From Paenibacillus_E sp042676385 (GTDB lineage: Bacteria; Bacillota; Bacilli; Paenibacillales; NBRC-103111): a stretch of 64,000 nt of DNA. Below the pieces are notes generated by a model. It made no database searches and was not told the DNA's origin. It worked only from the letters and a program-made list of their open reading frames with translations. This document shows positions 16,665-25,644 of the stretch, one piece after another. The position numbers and the translations under genes were made by a program. The stretch covers positions 1 to 64,000 of the forward strand of contig NZ_JBHTHA010000027.1 in NCBI RefSeq assembly GCF_042676385.1, given 5' to 3'. Within the stretch, counting starts at the first letter, position 1; the number at the start of each line of letters is the position of its first letter.

Positions 16665-17564
16665 ATGACGTTACGTGTTACTCAAGGCATGATGAATATG
16701 AATTTAATGAGAAACTTAAATTCAAATTTGCAAAGAATGGATGACCTTCAAGCTCAGCTTTCATCGGGACGTAAAATAAATAAGCCATCTGATGATCCGG
16801 TTGGTTTGAGCTATACACTGCGTTATCAGAGTGAGTATGGGCAAAACGAACAATATGTTGAGAACTTAGCTTCAGCGAAGTCCTGGATGGATAATACGGA
16901 TTCAACATTGGACAAGGCGAATCAGGTTCTGCAACGCATGCGAGAATTGACGGTGCAAGCTTCTAATGGTTCGAATTCACAGGATGCACTTAATTCAATT
17001 AGCAGTGAGGTGTCACAGCTCTCTAACGAACTTGTATCAATTGGGAATACTCAATTCAATGGGAAGTATATTTTTAACGGGCAACAAACAGATGTAATGC
17101 CATACTCCAACCCTAATGCGGCTGAAACCGTGGACGTGGAAAATTCTAAGATACAATTTGGGATAGGGACAGGGGTGACGCTTCCAATTAATGTAACCGG
17201 AGATCAAGTCTTCGGGAATTCGACTGATACCGACAATGTTTTCGCTATAGCGAAACAATTAGTTGCTACCTTGCAGACTAATAATCCTTCGGCCATTAGT
17301 AATATGTTGGGTCCTATTGACTCTAGAATGACTAAATTTTTATCGGTAAGAGCTGAAGTTGGGGCAAAGATGAATCGCATTGATTTCGCGGATAATCGTA
17401 CGCAAGATACGAGTGTGAACCTCCAATCTTTAATCTCAAAAACATCAGATGCGGACATTGCTGGGACCCTAACAAATTTAAAAACCGCCCAAAATGTTTA
17501 CCAGGCATCACTATCTGTAGGAGCTAAAATTATTCCGCTAAGTTTGATTGACTTCTTACATTAA
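16665..17564 (+). CDS. flgL: Hook-associated protein 3 FlgL
   Basis: A 299-residue protein with the flagellin-like N terminus (RVTQGMMNMNLMRNLNSNLQRMDDLQAQLSSGRKINKPSDDP) and the C-terminal helix (LTNLKTAQNVYQASLSVGAKII). It joins FlgK to the filament. Length is normal. It is part of the SigD operon. Confidence 0.94.
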   Translation: MTLRVTQGMMNMNLMRNLNSNLQRMDDLQAQLSSGRKINKPSDDPVGLSYTLRYQSEYGQNEQYVENLASAKSWMDNTDSTLDKANQVLQRMRELTVQASNGSNSQDALNSISSEVSQLSNELVSIGNTQFNGKYIFNGQQTDVMPYSNPNAAETVDVENSKIQFGIGTGVTLPINVTGDQVFGNSTDTDNVFAIAKQLVATLQTNNPSAISNMLGPIDSRMTKFLSVRAEVGAKMNRIDFADNRTQDTSVNLQSLISKTSDADIAGTLTNLKTAQNVYQASLSVGAKIIPLSLIDFLH

Positions 17565-17588
17565 TATATTGTGATTGAGGTGTAGCTG

Positions 17589-18164
17589 ATGTTTCCCATT
17601 CCACAAATACAGATTCATCAGCAATACGCTCGGTTAGATTTCAAAGCGGAGCCCGCTACACTGAATATAGAGCAGCCGAAAGCTACGATAGAAATGCATA
17701 CGAAGCAAGCTGTTATGAACGTTAACCTCCTATCAACGGGCGAATTAAAGATCGACCAATCTCGCGCTTGGGATGCTATGGGGATAGGCGGGGTGCTTGC
17801 AACCAATAACCGTGTAGCATCCCAAATGCCAGGAATAGCGGCAGCCGCCATTGTCAAGATTGTAGAGGATGGGAATCGAATGGCAGCTATTAATTCTGGT
17901 GAGAATGCAATCTCCGAATTAGCTTGGGAGAATGCTTTCCAACCACCCTCCGATATACAATATGCGGGAGAACCCAGCTATTTGAATGTTTCTGAAGAAT
18001 ACACCCCTAGTCCGCTACATATGGAACCGGAAATGGGGGAAGTACAATTCCGGGCAACTCCTAATAAGCCTGTTATCGATTCGCAACGAGGAAGATTTAC
18101 AGCTTACTTAGCCCAGCGTAACTCTGTAGAGATAACGCCACCTGTTATTGATAAACGACTATAA
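17589..18164 (+). CDS. yviE: DUF6470 (YviE-like) flagellar-locus protein
   Basis: A 191-residue protein beginning MFPIPQIQIHQQYARLDF, with short hydrophilic beta-like stretches (TLNIEQPKATIEM, GELKIDQSRAWDAMG). The position between flgL and fliW is that of Bacillus yviE. The family has no assigned biochemical role. There is no signal peptide or membrane segment. GAGGTG precedes the ATG. Confidence 0.8.
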   Translation: MFPIPQIQIHQQYARLDFKAEPATLNIEQPKATIEMHTKQAVMNVNLLSTGELKIDQSRAWDAMGIGGVLATNNRVASQMPGIAAAAIVKIVEDGNRMAAINSGENAISELAWENAFQPPSDIQYAGEPSYLNVSEEYTPSPLHMEPEMGEVQFRATPNKPVIDSQRGRFTAYLAQRNSVEITPPVIDKRL

Positions 18165-18237
18165 AAAATCCTTTAGAGTAGGTTCAGAAGGATGTTTCTA
18201 AATATGAGCTAATCTATGAAAGGAGACGAGAGGATCA

Positions 18238-18735
18238 ATGAAGCAAGAAATTCAATTTGTAAGGGATATACCTGGTTTTTCCGGATATTCCAAATTTTCG
18301 TGTGAAACGGCCGAAGAACAAGAGCCCTTTGCAATGTTACAATGTCTTGATAACGAAGATATTGGATTTATTGTAGCGAATCCCTTTTCTTTCTTTCCTC
18401 AATACCAGATAGATTTACCCAACGAAGTGATTATGGATTTAGAAATTCTGCGTCCGGAGGATGTCCAAGTTTGGGGGGTCATTACATACCGATCAAGTCT
18501 TGTTCAATCCACAATTAATCTACAAGCGCCAGTGATAATCAATACGCGTAATTGGAAGGCGATCCAAGTGGTGCTGAACCATTCTGAAAATTTGATTCGT
18601 CAGCCATTACTACCCATTGCCCAAACGGATGGTTTGAATCCGTCAGGATCGCTTGATATAAATCAACTGCAAGGAGGCAACCGGGATGTTAGTGTTAACT
18701 CGCAAGAAGGGGGAGTCAATACGAATCGGCGATGA
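18238..18735 (+). CDS. fliW: Flagellar assembly factor FliW
   Basis: A 165-residue FliW. It binds flagellin in the cytoplasm; when flagellin is exported, free FliW binds CsrA and relieves repression of hag. Conserved features include the N-terminal FVRDIPGFSGYSKF and the central segment LEILRPEDVQVWGVITYR. The last 17 codons are read in a different frame from the overlapping csrA start, which gives a C-terminal tail longer than usual (about 145-150 residues in relatives). AAGGAG lies upstream of the ATG. Confidence 0.92.
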   Translation: MKQEIQFVRDIPGFSGYSKFSCETAEEQEPFAMLQCLDNEDIGFIVANPFSFFPQYQIDLPNEVIMDLEILRPEDVQVWGVITYRSSLVQSTINLQAPVIINTRNWKAIQVVLNHSENLIRQPLLPIAQTDGLNPSGSLDINQLQGGNRDVSVNSQEGGVNTNRR

Positions 18736-18952
18736 GATTGAAATTAGAGTCTTATCCGTGGAAGGGGACGGAATAAAACTAGGCATTATAGCTCCGCGTT
18801 CGCTTGCTGTATATCGTCAGGAAATTTACGAAGCGATTCAATTGTCGAACCGTGAAGCTGTAATGCAGTTTAAGGTGGATAGGGATATTGGCCTTCAAGC
18901 TATGAGGAGGCAGCTGATGTCGTCAGATAAAGCAGACCATCTCAATGAATAG
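18686..18952 (+). CDS. csrA: Translational regulator CsrA
   Basis: An 88-residue RNA-binding protein (MLVLTRKKGESIRIGDEIEIRVLSVEGDGIKLGI) with the conserved N-terminal strand Leu/Arg residues and the second RNA-contacting region near AVYRQEIY. In Bacillus CsrA represses hag translation. The start lies 50 nt inside fliW, with AAGGAGG at 18673-18679, so the two are translationally linked. The C-terminal tail is somewhat longer than the typical 74 residues. Confidence 0.94.
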   Translation: MLVLTRKKGESIRIGDEIEIRVLSVEGDGIKLGIIAPRSLAVYRQEIYEAIQLSNREAVMQFKVDRDIGLQAMRRQLMSSDKADHLNE

Positions 18953-19031
18953 CATTCCGTATGCTTAACAACGATTTATAAAATGCTGATAAATAAAATA
19001 AAGCCCTAACAGTTGAGGAGAGTGTATTGTT

Positions 19032-20528
19032 ATGGTAAGCAGTACAAGTTCTACGAGTTCTACAAACTATAGTCGCGTAACTGGCCTCATTAGCGGCATG
19101 GACACTGACGGCATGGTCAAGAAACTGATGGATGCTGAACGGATCCCGTTGGATAAAATAATGGGCCAGAAGCAGAAGCTGCAGTGGAAGCAGGATGCCA
19201 TAAGGCAATTAAATGTAGATATACAAACGTTCATTACTGGTACGAAGGATATGCGTTTGCAATCCTCCTTTGCTCTGTTTACTAGTAACTCGAGTGATCC
19301 TACTGTTGTGACTTCTAAGGGGACTGGAAGTGGAGCCAATCAGGTAGCACAATTTTCAAACATAACACAACTTGCTAGTGCTGGACAAAGTGTTGGCACA
19401 CAAGTCGTTGCTAATGCTGATGCGAATTTAACTGCTGCAGGTTCCTTTACTGTTCAGGCTTTACAAACAGATGGTACTTATAAATCAACGACTATTAACT
19501 ATACTACAGCGGACACAGTAAATGGTATTTTAAGTAAGATTAATAGTTCTGGAATAGGTGCAACTGCATTCTATGATAAGAACTCTGGTCAAGTTGTAAT
19601 GTCAGCAAATGCTACTGGTAAAGGTACAACTGATGTAGCATTAAAATTAACAGATACTACTGGAAATCTATTGACAGGAACATTGGGGCTTAGCAGTTCA
19701 GATGGGAAAAACGCAATGTTTACTGTAAATGGTCTAACAACTTTTTCGCAATCCAATACCTTTAACTTTAGTGGAATACAATACACCTTGAATAAAGTTA
19801 ACGCGGGTACTGTAAGTGTAAGTACAACAAGGGATGTAGACGGAATTGTTAACAAGATCAAAGATTATTTAACCCAATACAACACGATGCTGGATAAAAT
19901 AAATGGAAAAGCTTCAGAGACCGTATACCGGTCTTACCAACCGCTTACTGACGCACAGAAGGCTGAAATGAAGGATACCGATATCCAGGCTTGGGAAGCT
20001 AAAGCGAAGAGTGGTGTGCTAAACAACGACAGTATATTGCAACAAGCGTCATATGGATTCCGTAACGATGCATATTCAACCGTTCAAGGGCTTCCAACCG
20101 GATCTGCAAATCAATTGTCATCTATTGGCATTACGACAGATGCGTATCAAACGCAAGGCCATTTGATTATACAGGATGAAACGAAACTGCGAGCGGCACT
20201 AACGAACAATCCAGATCAAGTCATTCAGATGTTTACTAATTATAGTGCAACGGATAGCACACAAAATGGTGTGGCTTGGAAATTGTATAATCGGGCCAAC
20301 AGTACGATCTCCCAATTGGCTGCCGTTGGTGGATCGGGAACCAGCTATTATGATAATAGCATTATCGGAAAAAATATTACGGACTACAACACACAAATTA
20401 ATGACTGGAATATTAAATTAAAAGATAAGGAAACAGCCTATTATAATAAGTTTTCTGCGATGGAAACGGCACTTTCTAGATTGCAGTCTCAGTCGAGTAA
20501 CCTCATTAGCCAAATGGGAGGTGGCTAA
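19032..20528 (+). CDS. fliD: Filament cap protein FliD
   Basis: A 498-residue HAP2. The conserved N-terminal domain (RVTGLISGMDTDGMVKKLMDAERIPLDKI) and C-terminal domain (NDWNIKLKDKETAYYNKFSAMETALSRLQSQSSNLISQM) flank a variable core. It caps the growing filament and folds flagellin monomers. The stop overlaps the next start (TAATG). In Bacillus, fliD lies downstream of hag; here it is upstream. Confidence 0.95.
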   Translation: MVSSTSSTSSTNYSRVTGLISGMDTDGMVKKLMDAERIPLDKIMGQKQKLQWKQDAIRQLNVDIQTFITGTKDMRLQSSFALFTSNSSDPTVVTSKGTGSGANQVAQFSNITQLASAGQSVGTQVVANADANLTAAGSFTVQALQTDGTYKSTTINYTTADTVNGILSKINSSGIGATAFYDKNSGQVVMSANATGKGTTDVALKLTDTTGNLLTGTLGLSSSDGKNAMFTVNGLTTFSQSNTFNFSGIQYTLNKVNAGTVSVSTTRDVDGIVNKIKDYLTQYNTMLDKINGKASETVYRSYQPLTDAQKAEMKDTDIQAWEAKAKSGVLNNDSILQQASYGFRNDAYSTVQGLPTGSANQLSSIGITTDAYQTQGHLIIQDETKLRAALTNNPDQVIQMFTNYSATDSTQNGVAWKLYNRANSTISQLAAVGGSGTSYYDNSIIGKNITDYNTQINDWNIKLKDKETAYYNKFSAMETALSRLQSQSSNLISQMGGG

Positions 20529-20893
20529 TGAATTCAACTGATGCTTGTATTGATGGCGTTCTTGCTCAACTCACCATTATTTTCCAAAAACAAGAACATT
20601 TTCTCTCCACCGATCATGATTTCGAAGATATGTCAGAATGGGAATGCTTGTCCAAGGCTTGGGATGATAGTTTCGTAAAGTTACAATCTTCCCTTCGGGA
20701 TAACAAGCTTTCGGGATCGCAAAAGGAAGCTATGTTGAACCTTGTAGAGGCTCATCATAACTTGAGTGGTTTTGTCAAGAGTGAATTGACCAAACTCAAA
20801 AGCCAAATAGGGCGAATCAACAAAGTAAATACGGCTAGAGTGAAGTACGAAATTCCATTCACCGATAGTGTTTTTTACGATACGAGAAAGTGA
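20528..20893 (+). CDS. FliT-like flagellar chaperone (tentative)
   Basis: A 121-residue, mainly helical acidic protein whose start overlaps the fliD stop. FliT, the FliD chaperone, normally sits near fliD, and size and predicted helicity agree (for example MLNLVEAHHNLSGFVKSELTKLKSQIGRI). Sequence similarity to FliT is too weak for me to be sure. fliS is separate, at 34150. Confidence 0.55.
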   Translation: MNSTDACIDGVLAQLTIIFQKQEHFLSTDHDFEDMSEWECLSKAWDDSFVKLQSSLRDNKLSGSQKEAMLNLVEAHHNLSGFVKSELTKLKSQIGRINKVNTARVKYEIPFTDSVFYDTRK

Positions 20894-20927
20894 ATTGATC
20901 AATTCAAAACGCCACAGAGGTACAAAT

Positions 20928-21578
20928 ATGCAGAGCTATGAAACCAACAATCAAATATGGGAAGAAATATATAAGAGAAATGATAATCACTTGTCCTATC
21001 CTGATGATGTGTTAGTAAGGATTACCCATCGATTGCTTGATCCGAAGAAGCACAGCACGATCTTGGATTACGGATTTGGAACCGGTTCCAATTTAGTTCA
21101 TTTAATCAAAAAAGGATATAAGCTTTCAGGTGTTGAAGTAAGTGATTGCGCAATAGCTAAATTAAAAGAAAGGCTGCATCTGGATGGATACGTTGCAGAA
21201 TTACAAAGCAATGCGAGTGGGAAAATACCATTCGTGGACAATTCATTTGATGTGGTCATAGCCTGGCAAGTGTTATATTATAACAACTGGGATACTTTTC
21301 GTGACGCTATGAGCGAAATTGAACGGGTATTGAGACCTGGTGGAATATTCTTGGGAACAATGGCTGCTGTTGGCGATTACTCACACACCCACAGTATAGT
21401 GGTGGGTGACAGCATATATCGTTCCACCGTACCTGGGCAAGAAGGGGCTACCCTAATTATTTTGGATGAACAAGAGCTTGAAGAATGTTTCCCGGGACGA
21501 AATCTAGTTAAGGGTTATTTTGGATTCCAATTTGGGGAAAGACACGGGAAGCATTGGGTTATTAGTTATGAAAAGTAA
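20928..21578 (+). CDS. Class I SAM-dependent methyltransferase
   Basis: A 216-residue enzyme with the Rossmann SAM-binding motif ILDYGFGTGSNLVHLIKKGYKLSGVEV at about residues 38-64, the acidic end of strand 2 (GVEVS), motif post-II IPFVDNSFDVVIAWQVLYY and RVLRPGGIFLGTM. ATG at 20928 with GAGG upstream is preferred to an upstream start that would overlap the previous gene. The substrate is unknown. Lying between fliT-like and hag, it may modify flagellin or its glycan, but this is inference from position only. Confidence 0.8.
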   Translation: MQSYETNNQIWEEIYKRNDNHLSYPDDVLVRITHRLLDPKKHSTILDYGFGTGSNLVHLIKKGYKLSGVEVSDCAIAKLKERLHLDGYVAELQSNASGKIPFVDNSFDVVIAWQVLYYNNWDTFRDAMSEIERVLRPGGIFLGTMAAVGDYSHTHSIVVGDSIYRSTVPGQEGATLIILDEQELEECFPGRNLVKGYFGFQFGERHGKHWVISYEK

Positions 21579-21614
21579 TGAAAATCTATGCTGAAAAAAA
21601 GTGTAAAATTACTA

Positions 21615-21642
21615 TAAACTAATTGGTCAGAATTGACGATAT
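21615..21642 (+). promoter_or_regulatory. SigD promoter of hag
   Basis: TAAA (21615-21618), 16 nt, GACGATAT (21635-21642). One mismatch to GCCGATAT, with the same spacing as the flgM promoter. Confidence 0.8.
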
Positions 21643-21694
21643 AAAAATAGAAGACAAGAAAACGATGCGGCCGCTCGCGACTTGTCAAAAATAA

Positions 21695-21708
21695 GCACAT
21701 GGATGTGC
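21695..21708 (+). promoter_or_regulatory. CsrA-binding hairpin in the hag leader
   Basis: GCACAT-GG-ATGTGC: a perfect hairpin presenting GGA, containing ACATGGATGT, which fits the CsrA consensus ACANGGANGU. A second GGA is in the ribosome site AAGGAGGA at 21723-21730, giving the two-site arrangement known for Bacillus hag. Confidence 0.8.
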
Positions 21709-21737
21709 GATTATATAATTCAAGGAGGAATTTAGCA

Positions 21738-22985
21738 ATGATTATTAATCACAATATTTCTGCAATGAATACTCACCGTATGATGGGTATCAACCAAAAC
21801 GCCACTAGCAAATCTTTGGAAAAATTATCTTCCGGTCTTCGCATTAACCGCGCCGGTGATGATGCTGCCGGACTAGCAATCTCCGAAAAAATGCGTGGTC
21901 AGATCCGTGGATTGGATCAAGCTAGCCGTAACTCTCAAGATGGTATTTCCTTGATTCAAACTGGTGAGGGTGCCCTTAATGAAACTCAAAGTATCCTTCA
22001 GCGTATGCGTGAGCTGTCTGTTCAATCGGGCAGTGACACTAACACAAGCCAAGATCGTTCTAACATTCAGTCTGAAATGACACAGCTGACGAATGAGATC
22101 GACCGAATCGGTAATACTACAGAATTCAATACCAAGAAGCTACTTGATGGCTCTATGGGAGCTGCTGTTAACGTGGCTGTTGCTAATGCTAACACCAACG
22201 CTGCTTTGACAGATTCCGCCGGGGGTGCTATTACTACTGCTAAATTGCTTACCAATTTAAGTGATTCCGTAGGCAACTCTCTTCAAATTAAAACAGGTGA
22301 TTCGTTAACTATTAATTATCAAGTCAACGGCTCGACGTTTACCGCGACTATTAACGTTATATCGACCACGGACGTAGCAAGTGTTATTTCTGCTCTTGAT
22401 GCTGCAGCTAATACATCGACTACAATCTCAGGAAGCAATCTCGTCGTTACCGCTGCTACTGCGGGCTTTGCAGGAGCTGTCAATGGTTTGACATTAACTG
22501 TGAAAGACTCTACGGGTGCAATTCGTACTGCGGCAACTAACTCATTCTCTAATTTCTCACAAACAACTCAAGCTGCTAACGTTCAATCGAATGGCCAAGC
22601 AACTTTCCAAATTGGGGCAAACGCGAACCAAACTATTACTCTTGGTATCAATGACATGCGTGCCAGCGCACTTGGCGTTGCAGGTTTGCAGGTGACCACG
22701 CAATCTCAAGCAACGGTTGCTATTAAGTCCATTGATGCAGCGCTGCAAACTGTTTCTGCACAACGCGGTAATTTGGGTGCTATTCAAAACCGTTTGGAAC
22801 ATACGATTTCAAACTTGGATACTTCAAGCGAGAATCTTCAAGCTTCCGAGTCCCGTATTCGCGACGTAGATATGGCTAAAGAGATGATGAACTTTACGAA
22901 GTCCAACATCTTAAACCAAGCATCTCAAGCAATGCTAGCTCAAGCAAACCAACAACCACAAGGTGTTCTGTCTCTGTTGCGTTAA
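21738..22985 (+). CDS. hag: Flagellin
   Basis: A 415-residue filament protein. The N-terminal D0/D1 domain is MIINHNISAMNTHRMMGINQNATSKSLEKLSSGLRINRAGDDAAGLAISEKMRGQIRGL. The C-terminal D1/D0 domain is SRIRDVDMAKEMMNFTKSNILNQASQAMLAQANQQPQGVLSLLR. The central part (about residues 165-300) is Thr/Ser/Ala/Asn-rich and is the likely O-glycosylation target of the adjacent operon. ATG at 21738 follows AAGGAGG. Regulation: SigD promoter plus CsrA site. A terminator follows. Confidence 0.97.
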   Translation: MIINHNISAMNTHRMMGINQNATSKSLEKLSSGLRINRAGDDAAGLAISEKMRGQIRGLDQASRNSQDGISLIQTGEGALNETQSILQRMRELSVQSGSDTNTSQDRSNIQSEMTQLTNEIDRIGNTTEFNTKKLLDGSMGAAVNVAVANANTNAALTDSAGGAITTAKLLTNLSDSVGNSLQIKTGDSLTINYQVNGSTFTATINVISTTDVASVISALDAAANTSTTISGSNLVVTAATAGFAGAVNGLTLTVKDSTGAIRTAATNSFSNFSQTTQAANVQSNGQATFQIGANANQTITLGINDMRASALGVAGLQVTTQSQATVAIKSIDAALQTVSAQRGNLGAIQNRLEHTISNLDTSSENLQASESRIRDVDMAKEMMNFTKSNILNQASQAMLAQANQQPQGVLSLLR

Positions 22986-23019
22986 TCTTAGACAAAGCAT
23001 TGATAAATATGTTCAAATG

Positions 23020-23049
23020 GGCCAACCTATCCTTGGGTTGGTCTTTTTT
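23020..23049 (+). terminator. hag terminator
   Basis: GGCCAACC/GGTTGGTC stem with a TATCCTTG loop and a T6 tail. Confidence 0.9.
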
Positions 23050-23079
23050 GAACAATAGAAATAGCTTCTGAGGAGTGAA

Positions 23080-23760
23080 ATGATGAAATCCGTTGCAATT
23101 CACCAAAGTCAATACATCCCCTGGGCACCATATTTCGCTAAAATAGCTTCTGCTGACTTGTTTGTTGTGATGGATAACGTACAATATCAAAAAAACGGGG
23201 TTCAAAATCGAAATAAAATGCGTAATAAACAAGGGGATTTTTGGTTAACGGTTCCCGTATCTGGCGAATTATCTGACCATATAATCGATAAAAAGATTCA
23301 TGGCGAACAGTGGAAAGAAAAACACTGGAAATCTATATATAGCGCATATAAAAAAGCACCCTATTGGCAAGAATACGAAAATGATATAGAAAATATTTAT
23401 AAAGGGAATTATGAAACTTTATTTCAAATAAACCAAACTTTTCTGCTATATCTTTTGCGGCGATTGGAAATACAAACGCCTATCATTCGGATGTCTGAGT
23501 TACAGGTTACGGGGAATAAGTCCGAATTGGTATTAAATATATGTAAATCTGTACAGGCAACCGAGTACATCAGCGGGTCCGGTGGAAGAGTCTACATGGA
23601 CCTTGATTCATTTAAACGTGAAAATATACAGGTTACCTTTAAGGAAGGAGTCATTCCACGTTACCATCAATCTAATGGAGAGTTTATTGAGGGGCTTTCT
23701 ATTCTGGATATGTTATTTAATGTGGAAATCAACGAAATTATAAATTTTTTGAAGAAATAA
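23080..23760 (+). CDS. WbqC-family protein
   Basis: A 226-residue member of the WbqC-like family (VAIHQSQYIPWAPYFAKIASADLFVVMDNVQYQKNGVQNRN, then ISGSGGRVYMD near residues 166-176). Members are found in O-antigen and surface-glycan loci and are of unclear chemistry. This is the first gene of the glycan operon. ATG codons at 23080 and 23083 are both possible behind AGGAG; the second has better spacing. Confidence 0.8.
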   Translation: MMKSVAIHQSQYIPWAPYFAKIASADLFVVMDNVQYQKNGVQNRNKMRNKQGDFWLTVPVSGELSDHIIDKKIHGEQWKEKHWKSIYSAYKKAPYWQEYENDIENIYKGNYETLFQINQTFLLYLLRRLEIQTPIIRMSELQVTGNKSELVLNICKSVQATEYISGSGGRVYMDLDSFKRENIQVTFKEGVIPRYHQSNGEFIEGLSILDMLFNVEINEIINFLKK

Positions 23761-23783
23761 TAAGTGCACTATGGGAGGAGAAC

Positions 23784-24947
23784 ATGAAAAGGATCCGAGT
23801 TTTCTTTTTAACTGGGATACGTTCTGAATATGATTTGTTGTATCCTGTCATATATAGAATGAACCAAGACCCTTCATTTGATGTGAGCGTTATCGTATGC
23901 GGAGCTCACTTGACCGAGTTACATAATAACAGTTATAAACAAATTGAAAATGATGGATTTCGTATTGTTGAAAAAATCGAATCCCTACTATATTCAGAAA
24001 GTGAACTGGGAAAAGCGAAATCCGCTGCCATTCTTATGCAGGCATTAACACAAACCTTAGCTAGAGAAATGCCAGATTATTTGGTGGTTCTTGGAGATCG
24101 TGAGGAAGTTATAGTCGGCTCACTTGTCAGTACATATCTAGGAATTCCTGTAGTTCATATTGCAGGTGGCGATCATACCCTACCTGTTTTAGGGGATGTA
24201 GATGAAGCTGTAAGACATGCTGCCACCAAGTTAAGTCATGTTCATTTAACCATGGCTGAGGCTCATTCTGAACGGATCACACGAATGGGTGAAGAACCAT
24301 GGAGAGTATTTACTGTTGGAAATCCCGGGATTGATCGTCTCCGAATGGAGCAAGGGGCTTCACTAGATGATCTTGCCGAGGTATTGGGGCCGTTAGTTCG
24401 TTCCAAATATGTTATTCTGATTCATCATCCGTTAAGTTCGGCGATTCAAGAATCTACCGAAGAAATTCGAAGTTGTCTGGAAATATGCATTCAAAAGAAC
24501 ATCCCTGTATTCGTAGGATCCCCTAATAGTGACCCGGGATTTCAACGTGTAAGGGACGTAATTCACCAATTTTCAGCAAATGATAACGTTATCGTTTATA
24601 ATAATTTGCCTAGAAATTTATTTGTTAGCCTTCTACGCAACGCTCATGTCCTACTGGGTAACTCATCACTAGCTTTGCATGAAGCAGGTTATTTGGGACT
24701 TCCTTCTATTAATGTTGGAGAAAGGCAACGAGGGCGTTTGGCAGGAAATAATGTGCAATTCATTTCGTCTGATACGGATGAGATTAGGGCAGCTCTAGAT
24801 AAAGCTGTTTTTGATGAAAATTACAGGGCAGGAATAACCAAGCACAGCTCAGTATATGGGGATGGTTACATGGCTGACCGAACGCTAGAGATATTTAAGA
24901 AACTACCAGGTAAACAAGTTTTATTAGCTAAAAAAAATACGTATTAG
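23784..24947 (+). CDS. legG: NDP-sugar hydrolysing 2-epimerase, NeuC/LegG type
   Basis: A 387-residue enzyme of the UDP-GlcNAc 2-epimerase fold, hydrolysing branch (IRVFFLTGIRSEYDLLYPVI at the N terminus, VVLGDREEVIVGSLVSTYLGIPVVHIAGGDH, and NSSLALHEAGYLGLPSINVG). In the legionaminate pathway LegG releases 2,4-diacetamido-2,4,6-trideoxy-mannose from the nucleotide sugar. The presence of LegB, LegC and PtmE nearby points to that substrate rather than to sialic acid. GGGAGG precedes the ATG. Confidence 0.85.
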   Translation: MKRIRVFFLTGIRSEYDLLYPVIYRMNQDPSFDVSVIVCGAHLTELHNNSYKQIENDGFRIVEKIESLLYSESELGKAKSAAILMQALTQTLAREMPDYLVVLGDREEVIVGSLVSTYLGIPVVHIAGGDHTLPVLGDVDEAVRHAATKLSHVHLTMAEAHSERITRMGEEPWRVFTVGNPGIDRLRMEQGASLDDLAEVLGPLVRSKYVILIHHPLSSAIQESTEEIRSCLEICIQKNIPVFVGSPNSDPGFQRVRDVIHQFSANDNVIVYNNLPRNLFVSLLRNAHVLLGNSSLALHEAGYLGLPSINVGERQRGRLAGNNVQFISSDTDEIRAALDKAVFDENYRAGITKHSSVYGDGYMADRTLEIFKKLPGKQVLLAKKNTY

Positions 24948-24975
24948 AATTCTACGTTTTGAAAGGGGAAAACAA

Positions 24976-25644
24976 ATGGGCAGAATTATGGTGATCGCCC
25001 CACATCCAGATGACGAAACATTAGGTTGTGGAGGAACTTTACTAAAACATAGAAATAAAGGGGATTCCGTTGCTTGGGCAATTGTTACCAGTATAAACGA
25101 GAATTTAGGATACGATTCCGGTTTTATTCAGCGGAGAAAAGAAGAAATAAGTTTGGTATCTGCATCATATGGTTTCGAAAAGATATATGAATTAGGTTTA
25201 CCATCGGCTCATTTAGATACGATTCCTTTGTCGGATATTGTGCAAAAAATGGGTGAGTGTATTCGAGACTTTCAGCCAGATACCATATATTTACCTTACT
25301 GTGGAGATGTCCATTCGGATCATAACTACGTGTTCAACGCAGCATGTGCATGTGCGAAATGGTTCCGCTATCCTTCAGTCCAAAGAGTACTCGTATATGA
25401 AACTCTGTCAGAAACAGAGTTCGGTTTAAATCCTGACCGAAATGCTTTTCGTCCTCAAGTTTTTGTGAATATAGAACCCTTCTTGGATGAAAAGATCGAA
25501 ATAATGCGTAATTATAAAAGTGAAGTAGCTCCATTTCCTTTTCCTCGCAGTGATGAAGCTATACGAGCGTTGGCCTCATTCAGAGGTATTTCTATTGGCT
25601 CAGTCGCTGCGGAATCCTTCATGTTACTAAAGGAGGTTCTATGA
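24976..25644 (+). CDS. PIG-L/LmbE-family zinc deacetylase
   Basis: A 222-residue protein with the zinc-binding motif VIAPHPDDETLGCGGT at residues 6-21 and the second motif DVHSDHNYV near residues 113-121. The family removes N-acetyl groups from GlcNAc-type sugars. It is not part of the standard legionaminate pathway. It sits between legG and legI, overlapping legI by 4 nt, so it is co-translated. It may remodel an N-acyl group to give a modified nonulosonate. Confidence 0.85.
   Translation: MGRIMVIAPHPDDETLGCGGTLLKHRNKGDSVAWAIVTSINENLGYDSGFIQRRKEEISLVSASYGFEKIYELGLPSAHLDTIPLSDIVQKMGECIRDFQPDTIYLPYCGDVHSDHNYVFNAACACAKWFRYPSVQRVLVYETLSETEFGLNPDRNAFRPQVFVNIEPFLDEKIEIMRNYKSEVAPFPFPRSDEAIRALASFRGISIGSVAAESFMLLKEVL

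Noticed and set aside
18965..18992. SigD promoter before fliD
   Set aside because: GCTGATAA at 18985-18992 fits the -10 moderately, but the -35 (TTAA) is poor. fliD can be read from the upstream flgM operon.
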